This document shows positions 1-9,658 of a stretch of 31,520 bases of DNA, in pieces. Source of the stretch: Nocardia sp. NRRL S-836 (GTDB lineage: Bacteria; Actinomycetota; Actinomycetes; Mycobacteriales; Pseudonocardiaceae); assembly GCF_001279525.1 (NCBI RefSeq), contig NZ_LGDY01000145.1, positions 1 through 31,520 of the forward strand, in the 5' to 3' direction. The translations under genes were made by a program, and so were the position numbers. The first letter of the stretch is position 1; every line of letters begins with the position of its first letter. The notes beneath the pieces were generated by a model that worked only from the letters and a program-made list of their open reading frames with translations, ran no database searches and was not told the DNA's origin.

Positions 1-1
1 G

Positions 2-579
<578 letters not shown>

Positions 580-583
<4 letters not shown>

Positions 584-1935
584 CGACGAGCGAGGCCGTC
601 GAGGTCGTGCCGGAGCAGCTGGACCGCTGGCTGCTGGCCCAGCCCTGGTTCCGCGGCCGCGGGCCGGTGGAGTGCGAACGGGTGACCGTGCTGAAGGACG
701 GCGACCCCGTGCTGGCGCACGTCGTGCTGGCGGCGGGCGGGCGCCGGTACCAGCTGCTGCTGGGCGTGCGCGACGAGCTGCCGGAGCGGCTGGTGCACGC
801 CCGGATCGGCACCGCGGGCGACCGCGAGGTGTACGAGGCGGTGTACGACCCCGAGCTGACCGCCGTGCTGCTGCAGAACTTCGAGGAGTCTGCGGAGGTG
901 GCGGGCCTGGTGTTCCGCGGCGCGCTGCCGCCGAGGTACACCGACGCGCCGGTGGGGCGGCCGTTCCCCGGCCCGCAGCGCAACTTCTCCATCGTCTACG
1001 GCCAGCGGCACGTGCTGAAGTTCTTCCGCGAGCTGACGCCCGGCGACAACCCGGAGCTCGTGCTGCACAACGCCCTGCACTCGATCGACGACCCGCACAT
1101 CGCACCGCCCCAGGGCGCGCTGGAGTCCGAACTGGACGGTGTGCGCACGACATTCGCGGTGGTCCACGAGTTCGTGCCGCTGGGTGCGCTGGGCTGGCCG
1201 ATGGCCACCGCCAGTGTGCGGGACTTCCTCGCCGGCCCCGGCGTGGACCCGCAGGCCGCCGGCGGTGACTTCGCCGCGGAGGTGCGCCGCCTGGGCAGGG
1301 CCGTCGCGCGGGTGCACGGTGACCTGCGCGAGACGCTCGGCGAGCAGACCGCCGGACCGGACGACGAGGCCGAGTTCGTCGCTGCCCTGCACCGCCGGCT
1401 GGACGCCGCGCTCACCGAGGTCCCCGGCCTGGCGCCGTTCGAGACCGGCCTGCGCGCCCGGTACGACGCGGTGCTCGCGGCCACGGAGCCGGTCCGCCTG
1501 CAACGGGTGCACGGCGACCTGCACCTGGGCCAGGTGCTGCGTTCGCCGCAGACGTGGGTGCTCGTCGACTTCGAGGGTGAACCGCACGGCAGCCCGGCGG
1601 ACCGGGCCCGGCCGCGCCCCGCGGAGCACGACGTGGCCACCGCGCTGCGGTCCCTGCACTACGCCGCGGCGCAGCTGCTGGTCGGCGCGGACGACGTCGC
1701 CACGCTGCTGCCCAGGGCCGCGCGGTGGCTGGAGCGCAACCGCAGGGCCTTCTGCGACGGCTACGCCGAGGTGTCGCCGGACCGCACGCCCGGCGGTGCG
1801 CTGCTGACCGCGGTCGAGCTGGACCGCGCGGTGCTGGAGGTGCGCCACGAGCAGCGCTTCCGTCCGGAGTGGACGGTCATCCCGCTGTCCGCGATCGCGG
1901 AGGCGGTGACCGGCGAGCCGGCCTGGCTGGTCTGA
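580..1935 (+). CDS. mak: Maltokinase (Mak/Pep2)
   Basis: A 451-residue kinase that phosphorylates maltose with ATP to maltose 1-phosphate, the donor for GlgE. The GTG start at 580 overlaps the treS stop (GTGA arrangement), which fixes the start. The N-terminal cap region (about 1-90) is followed by a eukaryotic-like kinase fold. The catalytic loop HGDLHLGQ is at residues 311-318 and the metal-binding DFEGEP at 330-335, then an R-P-rich segment and DVATALRSLHYAA. Length matches the ~450-residue mycobacterial enzymes. In mycobacteria and streptomycetes a glgB branching enzyme commonly belongs to the same cluster; here the next gene is an unrelated TIR-NACHT gene, so glgB must be elsewhere. Family assignment is firm; substrate is inferred from the TreS pairing. 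Confidence 0.93.
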
Positions 1936-1944
1936 CGCACCTGG

Positions 1945-2022
1945 ACCGGTGGACGGCGGTGAACGGGTCCCAGCGCCCGTGGCCGCCGTCCAGGGGCAGG
2001 CCGCTGGGCCTGGACCACCGGT
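1945..2022 (+). terminator. Candidate terminator hairpin after mak
   Basis: Ten perfectly paired bases, TGGACGGCGG (1950-1959) with CCGCCGTCCA (1983-1992), plus an inner CGGG/CCCG pair. An outer ACCGGTGG/CCACCGGT pairing lies at about 1945-1952 and 2015-2022. It sits just after the mak stop and has no T-run. It may end the treS-mak transcript. The remaining bases up to about 2200 show no other clear element except a short inverted repeat, GTCAC (2053-2057) with GTGAC (2065-2069). Confidence 0.35.
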
Positions 2023-2227
2023 GTCGATGAATCTGCCGAATCCGTCGCCGGGGTCACGCCTGTTGTGACACCACGGCGCGTGATGTGGAAGAGGTGGTGG
2101 AGGAGAGCGCGCACTCGATCGTGTTGCCGTGCGGGTAGTTGTTGAGAGCGATCTTGAGACGTGCAACGTTATCGGCGTTCGAGGCGATTGTCCGGGTGCC
2201 GAGCATGTGTTCGAGGGGCGGTGGGCG

Positions 2228-5200
2228 TTGGATCACGGTCGGCCGGTGGAACCGACACCCGGCAAGATCTTCATCTCGTACCGGCGTGAGGGAACGGCGG
2301 GTGAGGCTCGGGCGCTGGCACACGACCTGGCCGACGTGTTCGGTCCGGCCGCGGTCTTCCTGGACACGTCGCTGCCGGGTGGTGCTGAGTGGCCGGCGCG
2401 ACTGAGGCAGGAGCTCGCTGACGCACCGGTGGTGCTGGCGCTGATCGGCCCCACCTGGTTGATGGCCGCCGACGAGTGGAACCGGCGGCGGATCGACGCT
2501 GACTCCGATTGGGTGCGGCAGGAGATCGAGGCGGCTCTGCGGGGGTCGGCAACCTTGTTGATACCTGTGCTTCTCGAAGGCAGTGCGATGCCGCCGCTGG
2601 AGGCGTTACCAGCCTCCCTCGCCGGCTTGGTGGAGCGGCAGGCGCGTCATCTCGCCCACGAGACGTGGAGTTGGCAGCTTGCGGCCTTGGTCGAGGACAT
2701 CGAGCGCCACACCGGGTGGAGACGGCACTCCGCTGAGCGGCCGACCGGACCAACCCTCGCGCAGTACACGCGAGCCCAGTTGCGCCGGGTCGAGTCCATG
2801 TTGCTGATCGACGGTCTGCGGGCCGGATCCGAACGGAAACCCGCCGGGGCACCGGCCGAGTTCGTCATGCCGGATCTGCTGCCGTTCCAGGTCGAGCCAC
2901 CCGCGACGAACCGCCTCACGATGACCGCTGCCGAACAGCTGAAGCGCGCTGTCATCGATCGCGCGCGCTACAGCGCCGAGGGGATGCTGGCAAGAGCGGC
3001 GACGCAACGGGTTGTGATCGTCGGCGGTCCAGGATCGGGCAAGACGACCCTGCTGAGCATGATGACCCGGTTGCACGCATCAGCGAGTCTCTCGGACACG
3101 ACCGCGAGAATCCCGGTGCTCCTGCGGGTCCGCGACCTCGCGCTGCGTACCGGGGACAGCCTGACCGCGGAACTGGTCAGGGACGCCGCTCGCCGGCTCG
3201 ACCTCACCCTCGACCGGGACTTCTTCCACCGGCTGTTCGCCTCCGGGCGAGCGCTGTTCCTGATCGACGGGATCGACGAGGCGCCCGACGTCAGCAGCCG
3301 CAACGAACTGCTCGCCAAGATCGATCTCTTCGCGGACCGGTACAGCTCAGCGACGGTGGTGGTGAGCTCACGCATCGTCGGGTACGACCACCGACTGCTT
3401 GGCAGGGAGTTCGAGCACTTCGAACTGGCACCGTTTTCGGATGCACAAGCCCGGCAGGTGCTGACCGGACTGCTGCAGGCGCGTGGTGCCGATGCGGAGC
3501 AGGCGGTCACCCGTGTGCTGAAGGATCCGCGCCTTTCGGCCCTCACGAGTGTTCCGCTGCTGCTGTCCATCGTGGGTCGCATCGTCGTGGAGCGTGGAAC
3601 AGCCGATCGGCTTCCGCGGGAGAAGCACGCGCTCTACGACACCGCGGTCGAGATGATGCTCGCGGACTGGGACGCTCAGCGCGGTGTTGAGATCGCCGAA
3701 CGTCCGCGTCATCTGGAACGTTGCGAGATCAGACGTGCTCTCGAGACGGTTGCCCACCGGGTGCACGCTGGCCTTGTCCAGCGTGGCGACACGTCGGCGA
3801 TCGAGGCGTCAACACTCGAGAGCGAACTGACCGACGCCCTGGAAGAGTTCGTCGATCCTCATCGGGCACGCTGGCAGGCACGCGAACTGCTGAGGTATGC
3901 GGTGGCGAGGGCGGGCCTGCTCGTCGAGTCGGGTCCTGAGCGGTTCGCGTTCTGCCATCGTGCGCTACAGGAACACCTCGCTGCGTGTGCGATCAGCGCG
4001 CGGCCGCGGTCCGGCGTGGATCCGATCGTGCGGCACTTCGCCGAGAACGGGATTCACGCGCCGAAGTGGCAGAACGCCAACCTGCTGCTGATAAGCATGC
4101 AGCGCGGCGAGCGAGCGCGCCGGATCATCGAGCACGTTCTGGACGCGGCCAGCCCGCATGAACAGTGGCTGCACCGCGATCTGCTGCTCGTGGGCGAAGC
4201 GTTGGGGGAGAGTCCGGCACTCGTGAGCGGCATCGACGACAACCTCGCGACACGGGTGGTCGGGGGAGTGCTCGACATCGTGGCCGCAAATCGGGTCGAG
4301 GTCGGTTACTTCACCAACCGCGCGGCCAGCAGGGTGCTTCGAGCGTGGCGGGACACACCCTTGAACCACATCGCTCGTCGGCTGCTGAGCGATGTGGCGG
4401 CTCGCTCGTCGCCAGTGGATCGCTACTGCGCACAGGCTCTTGTGGGAAGCGTCGAGTCCGCAGGAGAGGCACTGGTCGAAGTGATGATCACTGCCCCGGA
4501 GGAGACCGCTGACCTGGCCGCACTGGCCACCAGGGACCTCCACGTCGACCTCGGCTGCACGCCTGAGGTCGTCGACCGGATCGTCGGCTTCATCCTCGCG
4601 CGTGCGGCATTGCCAGCAGCGAGCGGGCATGATCTCCGGCTTCCCTACACCGCGGGCGAGCTGGTCGGTTTGTTCTCGCGTGAGGAACCGCTGCGCGGCA
4701 GAACTCTCCGGATCTTCCTCGGATGGCTTGGCGACGAGGCCACCTCCGCCTGCCTGCGCGGAGTCGCCGCGACCGGACTCGGCTGGCTTGGCGAGAACTC
4801 AGCGGAGGTGCGAGAAGGTCTGGTTCGCATGCTCGCCGACCGGCGAATCAGTGCCGGGGACCGGAGCTGGCCCGCCTACGCGCTCTTCCGGTTCGGCGGC
4901 GGTGAAGCCGAAGTCGTCGAGGTCATGCTCGGGGTCCTGGCAGACGACGCGCGAATCCTCTGCGGCTGGGCCCAGATCTACCTGAGCAAGTTCGCCACGC
5001 GGTCGGTCGACGTGGTGCGGCGCTTGCAGAAGCTGGCCGAGGACAACGCACGACCGACACTCCCCTGGGTACTGGCAGCGCTGGCTCGGTTGTCGGGTCT
5101 TGACCTCGCCGACATCGCGCGCTTGGAGTCGATAGCCGTCACAGACCCCGCTCTGGAGCGGCGAACCGGAGCGATCGAGACCTTGGTCGCCTGTGCGGAG

Positions 5201-5557
5201 ATGGCACCCGAGTGGCGTCGTCGAGCAGCAGAACGACTGGTGGACGTGCTCAGCGCGATGTTCGACGTGGAGCCTTCGGACGAGGCCGCTGTCGACGCGG
5301 TGGCGTCCGGTATGCGTGCGCTCGGATCGCTGGGGACCAGCTTTTCCGCAGCGTGGGATCTTTGCCTCAAGTTCATCGAGCACGAGTCCGAGGAACTGCG
5401 AATCGCTGCGACCGAAGGAATCGGCGGCCTGCATGCCGACACGCAGGTGTGTTCGCGAATCGTGTCGGCCCTGGACCTGCCGGTGGCGACGGGCAAGGTG
5501 CGCGGCGGCCTGGTGGATGCGCTGCACCGCGTGCTCGCAAGCGACCGCGGCCTGTAG
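2228..5557 (+). CDS. TIR-NACHT NLR-like protein with HEAT-like C-terminus; candidate anti-phage defence
   Basis: About 1109 residues. An N-terminal TIR domain begins FISYRRE (15-21); the conserved helix DWVRQEIEAAL carries the likely NADase glutamate (Glu99). A NACHT ATPase follows: Walker A GGPGSGKTTL (266-275), Walker B LFLIDGIDEA (343-352) and the VVVSSR sensor strand. The C-terminal half is helical with HEAT-like units, such as the repeated LGWLG segments around 4720-4800. In characterised bacterial NLRs, the C-terminal sensor detects a phage cue, NACHT oligomerises and the TIR effector consumes NAD+; that role here is inferred. Start is uncertain: the frame opens at GTG 2129, but TTG 2228 has GAGGGG nine bases upstream and leaves a compact lead into TIR; GTG 2207 and GTG 2246 are alternatives. 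Base composition looks less GC-biased than the flanks, suggesting acquisition. No DNA-binding domain is seen. Confidence 0.85.
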   Translation: MDHGRPVEPTPGKIFISYRREGTAGEARALAHDLADVFGPAAVFLDTSLPGGAEWPARLRQELADAPVVLALIGPTWLMAADEWNRRRIDADSDWVRQEIEAALRGSATLLIPVLLEGSAMPPLEALPASLAGLVERQARHLAHETWSWQLAALVEDIERHTGWRRHSAERPTGPTLAQYTRAQLRRVESMLLIDGLRAGSERKPAGAPAEFVMPDLLPFQVEPPATNRLTMTAAEQLKRAVIDRARYSAEGMLARAATQRVVIVGGPGSGKTTLLSMMTRLHASASLSDTTARIPVLLRVRDLALRTGDSLTAELVRDAARRLDLTLDRDFFHRLFASGRALFLIDGIDEAPDVSSRNELLAKIDLFADRYSSATVVVSSRIVGYDHRLLGREFEHFELAPFSDAQARQVLTGLLQARGADAEQAVTRVLKDPRLSALTSVPLLLSIVGRIVVERGTADRLPREKHALYDTAVEMMLADWDAQRGVEIAERPRHLERCEIRRALETVAHRVHAGLVQRGDTSAIEASTLESELTDALEEFVDPHRARWQARELLRYAVARAGLLVESGPERFAFCHRALQEHLAACAISARPRSGVDPIVRHFAENGIHAPKWQNANLLLISMQRGERARRIIEHVLDAASPHEQWLHRDLLLVGEALGESPALVSGIDDNLATRVVGGVLDIVAANRVEVGYFTNRAASRVLRAWRDTPLNHIARRLLSDVAARSSPVDRYCAQALVGSVESAGEALVEVMITAPEETADLAALATRDLHVDLGCTPEVVDRIVGFILARAALPAASGHDLRLPYTAGELVGLFSREEPLRGRTLRIFLGWLGDEATSACLRGVAATGLGWLGENSAEVREGLVRMLADRRISAGDRSWPAYALFRFGGGEAEVVEVMLGVLADDARILCGWAQIYLSKFATRSVDVVRRLQKLAEDNARPTLPWVLAALARLSGLDLADIARLESIAVTDPALERRTGAIETLVACAEMAPEWRRRAAERLVDVLSAMFDVEPSDEAAVDAVASGMRALGSLGTSFSAAWDLCLKFIEHESEELRIAATEGIGGLHADTQVCSRIVSALDLPVATGKVRGGLVDALHRVLASDRGL

Positions 5558-5559
5558 CT

Positions 5560-5581
5560 CCGCCGCCGCGCGGTGCGGCGG
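5560..5581. terminator. Weak hairpin between convergent genes
   Basis: CCGCCGC (5560-5566) pairs with GCGGCGG (5575-5581) directly after the TIR-NACHT stop. There is no T-run. It lies in the short gap between this gene and the convergent minus-strand gene and could act as a terminator. Confidence 0.3.
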
Positions 5582-5668
5582 TCGCGGCCCGATCACCTTG
5601 GTGGACCGCTCGGTGTGTGAAGGCTGCCGGACCGGCCACCGCGCCGCGTGCGACGAGCCCGCGGTGGA

Positions 5669-6571
5669 TCAGCCGGACTTGAGCAGGTTCTGCGCGTCGG
5701 AGCGCAGCTGGGTGCCCCGCGTCGCGTCGGCGCCGATCACCGACACCGCCATCGTCCGCACCGGTTCGAGCACCGGGGTGGCCTGCGTCCAGCTGCGCAG
5801 CAGGTGCCGGCACAGGTGCGCCTCCAGGGCGAGGGCGGCGGCAGCGGCGTGCAGGAGGTCCTGGGTCCGGCCGGGGTGGGCGGACAGGTGCTCGCGGCTC
5901 TCGTTCAGCGTCCTGGTCCACCGCTCGTCCGGTTGTTCCGCGACGAGCGGGGTCGGGCGGCCGCCGATCCGCTGCAGGCCCGCGGTGAGGCGCCGGTCGG
6001 ACAGCAGCGCGATGCCGGCCGACGCGGTCCGGTGGCCGATGGCGGAGGCGGTGTTCCGGCTCAGGACGCGCAGGGTGTTGTGGGCGGCGATCGCCACGGC
6101 GGGCAGGCGGTCGATCACGGCCGCGGTGTCGGTCTGCGGTTCGCGCAGCGACTTCGCCGTGACGAGTTCGCGCAGCTGGGTCGAGGTCGCCTTGGTCTCG
6201 ATGAACGAGTACAGCGCCGTGTGGCTGCTGCGCATCAGGCTGATGAGGTGGTCGCCGATGCGGGCGGGGGAGGCCGTGTCGCCGCCGGCGTCCCTCACCA
6301 TCGGCGCGGTCATCTCGCGCAGCGCGGCGAGCCACCGCTCGCTCAGCGCCGTGCGCCATCGCACGACCTCCGGCTGTTCGGCGCGTTCGGTGCCGACGCC
6401 GTCGAACTCGCCGTCGTGCAGGGCGATCCACAACGCGAGCTGGAAGTCCGGGTCGGCGACGAGCCGCGCCGGCTCGTCGACCGCCGCGAGGGCAGGGGGT
6501 GCCGTCTCGACGTCGAGCAGTGCGGCGATGACACCGGCGCTCAACGGTCCTCGGGCGGTGGGCAACAACAT
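5669..6571 (-). CDS. Hypothetical protein; possible divergent heme-oxygenase-like (iron-containing redox enzyme) family member
   Basis: About 300 residues, soluble, mostly alpha-helical, Ala/Leu/Arg-rich, with no signal peptide or membrane segment. ATG 6571 is chosen because GGAGG lies five bases upstream; the frame opens further up at 6646 but without such a site. The start (LPTARGPLS), a D-P-D-F-Q-L-A-L-W segment, a later AIGHRTASAGIALLSDRRLTAGL-like segment and the C-terminal LEAHLCRHLLRSW resemble, by eye, actinobacterial iron-containing redox enzymes with a heme-oxygenase-like fold. The central region, where I would expect the E-x-G/H metal-binding segment, is not recognisable, so it may be degenerate or a different helical family. 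It converges on the TIR-NACHT gene and is preceded by an inverted repeat that may be its operator. Function unknown. Confidence 0.6.
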   Translation of the reverse strand: MLLPTARGPLSAGVIAALLDVETAPPALAAVDEPARLVADPDFQLALWIALHDGEFDGVGTERAEQPEVVRWRTALSERWLAALREMTAPMVRDAGGDTASPARIGDHLISLMRSSHTALYSFIETKATSTQLRELVTAKSLREPQTDTAAVIDRLPAVAIAAHNTLRVLSRNTASAIGHRTASAGIALLSDRRLTAGLQRIGGRPTPLVAEQPDERWTRTLNESREHLSAHPGRTQDLLHAAAAALALEAHLCRHLLRSWTQATPVLEPVRTMAVSVIGADATRGTQLRSDAQNLLKSG

Positions 6572-6587
6572 CAGCGCCTCCGACGGG

Positions 6588-6610
6588 AGTGATCGCGATC
6601 CGTGATCACT
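6588..6610 (-). promoter_or_regulatory. Operator-like inverted repeat before the 6571 gene
   Basis: AGTGATC (6588-6594) and its complement GATCACT (6604-6610) are separated by nine bases containing a further GCGATC. The element ends 16 bases before the ATG at 6571, in the expected leader or promoter. This geometry suits binding of a dimeric repressor; no candidate protein can be named. Confidence 0.4.
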
Positions 6611-6860
6611 TACCCGCCCCGCGGTCCGCCAAACGCGTTCCCGCACACCGGTACCCGGAGGGGGAACCGCGCGCTGCCCGCTGAACGCTCGCGACTGTCG
6701 GCTTTCAGCACGTTTTTCGCTGTGGAGCGCGGCAAATCCGGCCAGATGTCCACCTGTTCGGGTGTCTCACGCTGCCGCTCGGTGACGAACGCCACGGCGT
6801 CACCCGCGCGTTCCCAAGCTGGTTCAAGCCGACATCGCACGGCCGCCGGTCACCGAGGAG
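6611..6860. other. Intergenic stretch without a supportable gene
   Basis: This stretch should hold the promoter of the minus-strand gene starting at 6571. A 76-codon minus-strand frame (6610-6840) is open, but it has no good ribosome site, ordinary composition and no recognisable domain. No convincing -10/-35 pair was found. Confidence 0.3.
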
Positions 6861-6904
6861 TCGGCCGGCGGTGCTCGTCACCCGTGACGGGCACCGCCGG
6901 CCGA
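6861..6904 (-). terminator. Strong hairpin terminator after the catalase-ankyrin unit
   Basis: A 14-bp perfect stem, TCGGCCGGCGGTGC (6861-6874) with its complement (6891-6904), is extended inwards by CGTCAC/GTGACG. It lies seven bases beyond the ankyrin gene stop. It has no T-run, which is common for actinomycete terminators. Confidence 0.75.
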
Positions 6905-6910
6905 GCAGCG

Positions 6911-7306
6911 TCAGGACCTCGCGGTCAGCAGCGCCAGCATCTCCGGCAGGTCGAAGAACCGCGCCACGTCGAGCGCGGACCTCGGCCCGAGCGCCGGGTC
7001 GGCTCCCGCGCCGAGCAGCAGGGTCACCGAGCGCTCGGAACGGCGGAAGACCGCCGCCCCGAGCGCCGTCTGGCCCCTGTCGTTGACCCGCCCGGTGTCG
7101 GCGCCCCGCTCCAGCAGGGCGGCGACGGTGTCCGGGTGGTCGTGGTACGCCGCCAGGATCAGCAGCGAGTCGCCCGAGCCGTTGGTGAGGTTCACCGGGA
7201 TGCCGGCGTCGACCGCCTCGGCCAGGCCGCGCGTGTCGCCGGTGCGGGCCAGGTCGAACATCGACTGCAGGAGGGTGAGCTCGTCCTCCGTGAGCTGGTG
7301 GGTCAT
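6911..7306 (-). CDS. Ankyrin-repeat protein associated with catalase
   Basis: A 131-residue soluble protein with about three ankyrin units: ARTGDTRGLAEAVDAGIPVN, then a unit carrying DSLLILAAYHDHPDTVAALLERGAD, then GQTALGAAVFRRSERSVTLLLGAGAD. Spacing from the katE stop to this ATG is only seven bases, so the two are co-transcribed and probably translationally linked. A catalase-ankyrin pairing is known: in Pseudomonas aeruginosa AnkB supports KatB activity. By analogy this protein may assist folding, heme loading or localisation of KatE; that is inference. No signal peptide is seen, so it probably acts in the cytoplasm. Confidence 0.88.
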   Translation of the reverse strand: MTHQLTEDELTLLQSMFDLARTGDTRGLAEAVDAGIPVNLTNGSGDSLLILAAYHDHPDTVAALLERGADTGRVNDRGQTALGAAVFRRSERSVTLLLGAGADPALGPRSALDVARFFDLPEMLALLTARS

Positions 7307-7313
7307 GGCCGGC

Positions 7314-9575
7314 TCAGGAGATCGTCGCGGGGAAGCGTTCCCACACGCGGTGCGCCGCGAGCAGCTGCGTCACCGTCCCGAGCACCTCGGTCGGGTCGTC
7401 CCCGGCCACGACACCCGGCGCTCCGGCGCAACCGGTGGCCTCCAGCGCGGCGGTCCCGGTTCCCCACGCGCCGATGGCCTTGGCGTGGCGGTAGCACTCC
7501 TCGACCATGAGCAGGACCCGCGGGTCGACGGTCGTGCCCGGTGCACCGGCCTTCGCGTCCCTCGCGGGCACGGCGTCCGGACCGGGCGGCGGCGCGGCCG
7601 CGAGCAGCAGGGCGTCGAACTCGATCGACCGCGCGGTGAGGAACGTGCGCTGGGCGACGAGGCCGGAGTCACCGAGCGGACCACCGGTCGGGGCGATCAG
7701 CAGCGGCACCATGCCGGCGGCCAGGACCGCTTCACGCACCGTGCGCACGCCGTCGAGGTCGGCCGGGTCGACGACGATGCCGATGAGGCGGCCGTCGGTC
7801 GGCCAGGTCTGCCCGACCTGCGACAGCGCCGGGCTCGGCGCGACCTTCCTCGGCCGCACGGTGGCGGCGGGCGCGGGCAGCCCGAGACCGCGCGCGACCT
7901 CCGCGCACAGCACCGGGTCGATGTTGGCGAGCACCCGCAGCTGGCGTTCCTTGATCGCCTGCTCGTAGCACTTGCCGAGCTCGAACGTGAACGCGCGCAC
8001 GACGTGTTCCTTCTCGACCGGCGAGAGGCTCAGCCAGAACAGCCTCGGCTGCGTGTAGTGGTCGGCGAACGACGCGGGTGCCTGGCGGACCTTCACCGCC
8101 TTCGGCAGAGGCTGCGCCACCTCGACGAACGGCCGGTCCTCCACGCCCGCGGTGAACGGGTTGCCGCCGTCGAGCGTGTTCGGCCGGTAGGGGGCGACAC
8201 CGGCGTGCACGGCCTGCTGGTGGAACCCGTCGCGGAACATGTCGTTGACCGGCACGTGCGGGCGGTTGATCGGGATCTGGTTGAAGTTCGGTCCCGCGAG
8301 CCTGGTCAGCTGGGTGTCCAGGTAGGAGAACAGCCGGGCCTGGAACAGCGGGTCGTCGGTGACGTCGATGCCCGGCACCAGGTTGCCCAGGTGGAACGCG
8401 ACCTGCTCGGTCTCCGCGAAGAAGTTCGTGGTGTTGCGGTTGAGCGTCAGCAGGCCGATCGGCTGCACCGGAGCGAGCTCCTCCGGGACGATCTTCGTCG
8501 GGTCGAGCAGGTCGATGCCCTCGAACGTCTGCCGCGGCGTGTCCGGGAAGACCTGCACACCGAGCTCCCACTGCGGGAACGCGCCGGACTCGATGGCGTC
8601 GGCGAGGTCGCGGCGGTGGAAGTCGGGGTCGAAGCCGTTGATCAGCTGCGCCTCCTCCCACACCAGGGAGTGCACGCCCAGCTTCGGCTTCCAGTGGAAC
8701 TTCGCGAGTGCCGTCTCACCCTCTGCGTTGACCAGCCGGAAGGTGTGGACGCCGAAGCCCTCCATCGTCCGGTAGGAGCGCGGGATGCCGCGGTCGGACA
8801 TGTTCCACATGACGTGGTGGGTGGCTTCGGTGTGGGTGGACACGAAGTCCCAGAACGTGTCGTGCGCGCTCTGCGCCTGCGGGATCTCCCGGTCCGGGTG
8901 CGGCTTGCCGGCGTGGATGATGTCCGGGAACTTGATGCCGTCCTGGATGAAGAAGACCGGGATGTTGTTGCCGACCAGGTCGAAGTTGCCCTCCTGGGTG
9001 TAGAACTTCGTCGCGAACCCGCGGGTGTCGCGGACGGTGTCGGCCGAGCCGCGCGAGCCCAGCACGGTCGAGAACCGCACGAACACCGGCGTCTCGACAC
9101 CGTCGCCCAGGAAGGCGGCCTTGCAGATGTTCGCGGCGGTGCCGTAGCCGACGAACACACCGTGCGCGCCATAGCCGCGTGCGTGGACCACGCGCTCCGG
9201 GATGCGCTCGTGGTCGAAGTGCATGACCTTCTCGCGCAGGTGGTGGTCCTGCAGCAGCGTGGGGCCGCGCTCACCGGCCTTCAACGAGTGGTCGGTGTCG
9301 TACAGCCGCGCGCCGGCCGACGTGGTGAGGAACTCACCCTGCTGCGCCTTGGCCGACTGCGGGGCACCGGTCGGGGCGCCCGTCGGCGTCACCGTCTCCG
9401 GCCCGGTCTGGTCCGGCTTGGGCGGCAACGGCCCCCGCGGCTCTGTGGGCTCCTCGAGGGACGGCGGCTCGCTGTTCGGGGCGCCGGGGATCGGCGGGTT
9501 CACCAGTTCGGTGACCTTGTCCACCGCCTTCTCCAGTGCCGCCTTCACGACTTTGCCCGGCTTGTGGGTAGCCAC
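7314..9575 (-). CDS. katE: Large-subunit (HPII-type) monofunctional heme catalase
   Basis: A 753-residue catalase degrading H2O2 to water and O2, the same length as E. coli HPII. Residues align with HPII at a constant +3 offset: distal His131 (VVHARG), Asn204 (VGNN), proximal heme ligand Tyr418 (RLFSYLDTQ), and His395, the equivalent of the HPII histidine covalently linked to the heme tyrosine. Residues ~600-753 form the DJ-1/GATase1-like domain of large catalases (TDGRLIGIVVDPADLDGV onwards). The N-terminal ~80 residues are a Pro/Ala-rich linker. GTG 9575 is preceded by GAGGAGGAA. It lies between a ferredoxin gene and the ankyrin gene on the same strand. A possible -10, TAGATT on the minus strand (9627-9632), is seen in the 83-base gap upstream, so it may have its own promoter. 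Confidence 0.95.
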   Translation of the reverse strand: MATHKPGKVVKAALEKAVDKVTELVNPPIPGAPNSEPPSLEEPTEPRGPLPPKPDQTGPETVTPTGAPTGAPQSAKAQQGEFLTTSAGARLYDTDHSLKAGERGPTLLQDHHLREKVMHFDHERIPERVVHARGYGAHGVFVGYGTAANICKAAFLGDGVETPVFVRFSTVLGSRGSADTVRDTRGFATKFYTQEGNFDLVGNNIPVFFIQDGIKFPDIIHAGKPHPDREIPQAQSAHDTFWDFVSTHTEATHHVMWNMSDRGIPRSYRTMEGFGVHTFRLVNAEGETALAKFHWKPKLGVHSLVWEEAQLINGFDPDFHRRDLADAIESGAFPQWELGVQVFPDTPRQTFEGIDLLDPTKIVPEELAPVQPIGLLTLNRNTTNFFAETEQVAFHLGNLVPGIDVTDDPLFQARLFSYLDTQLTRLAGPNFNQIPINRPHVPVNDMFRDGFHQQAVHAGVAPYRPNTLDGGNPFTAGVEDRPFVEVAQPLPKAVKVRQAPASFADHYTQPRLFWLSLSPVEKEHVVRAFTFELGKCYEQAIKERQLRVLANIDPVLCAEVARGLGLPAPAATVRPRKVAPSPALSQVGQTWPTDGRLIGIVVDPADLDGVRTVREAVLAAGMVPLLIAPTGGPLGDSGLVAQRTFLTARSIEFDALLLAAAPPPGPDAVPARDAKAGAPGTTVDPRVLLMVEECYRHAKAIGAWGTGTAALEATGCAGAPGVVAGDDPTEVLGTVTQLLAAHRVWERFPATIS

Positions 9576-9658
9576 TGCTTCCTCCTCGGAGCGAGATCGT
9601 CAGCCAGGCAGTACCCGCGTACCGGAAATCTATGCGTCGCCGACCTTCCGGGTGACCG

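Noticed and set aside
2228..5557. AfsR/SARP-type transcription regulator
   Set aside because: The N-terminus is a TIR fold and no DNA-binding domain is visible; the ATPase is NACHT-like.
6610..6840. A 76-codon - strand frame in the intergenic region
   Set aside because: No ribosome site, no family resemblance, and it occupies the expected promoter region of the 6571 gene.
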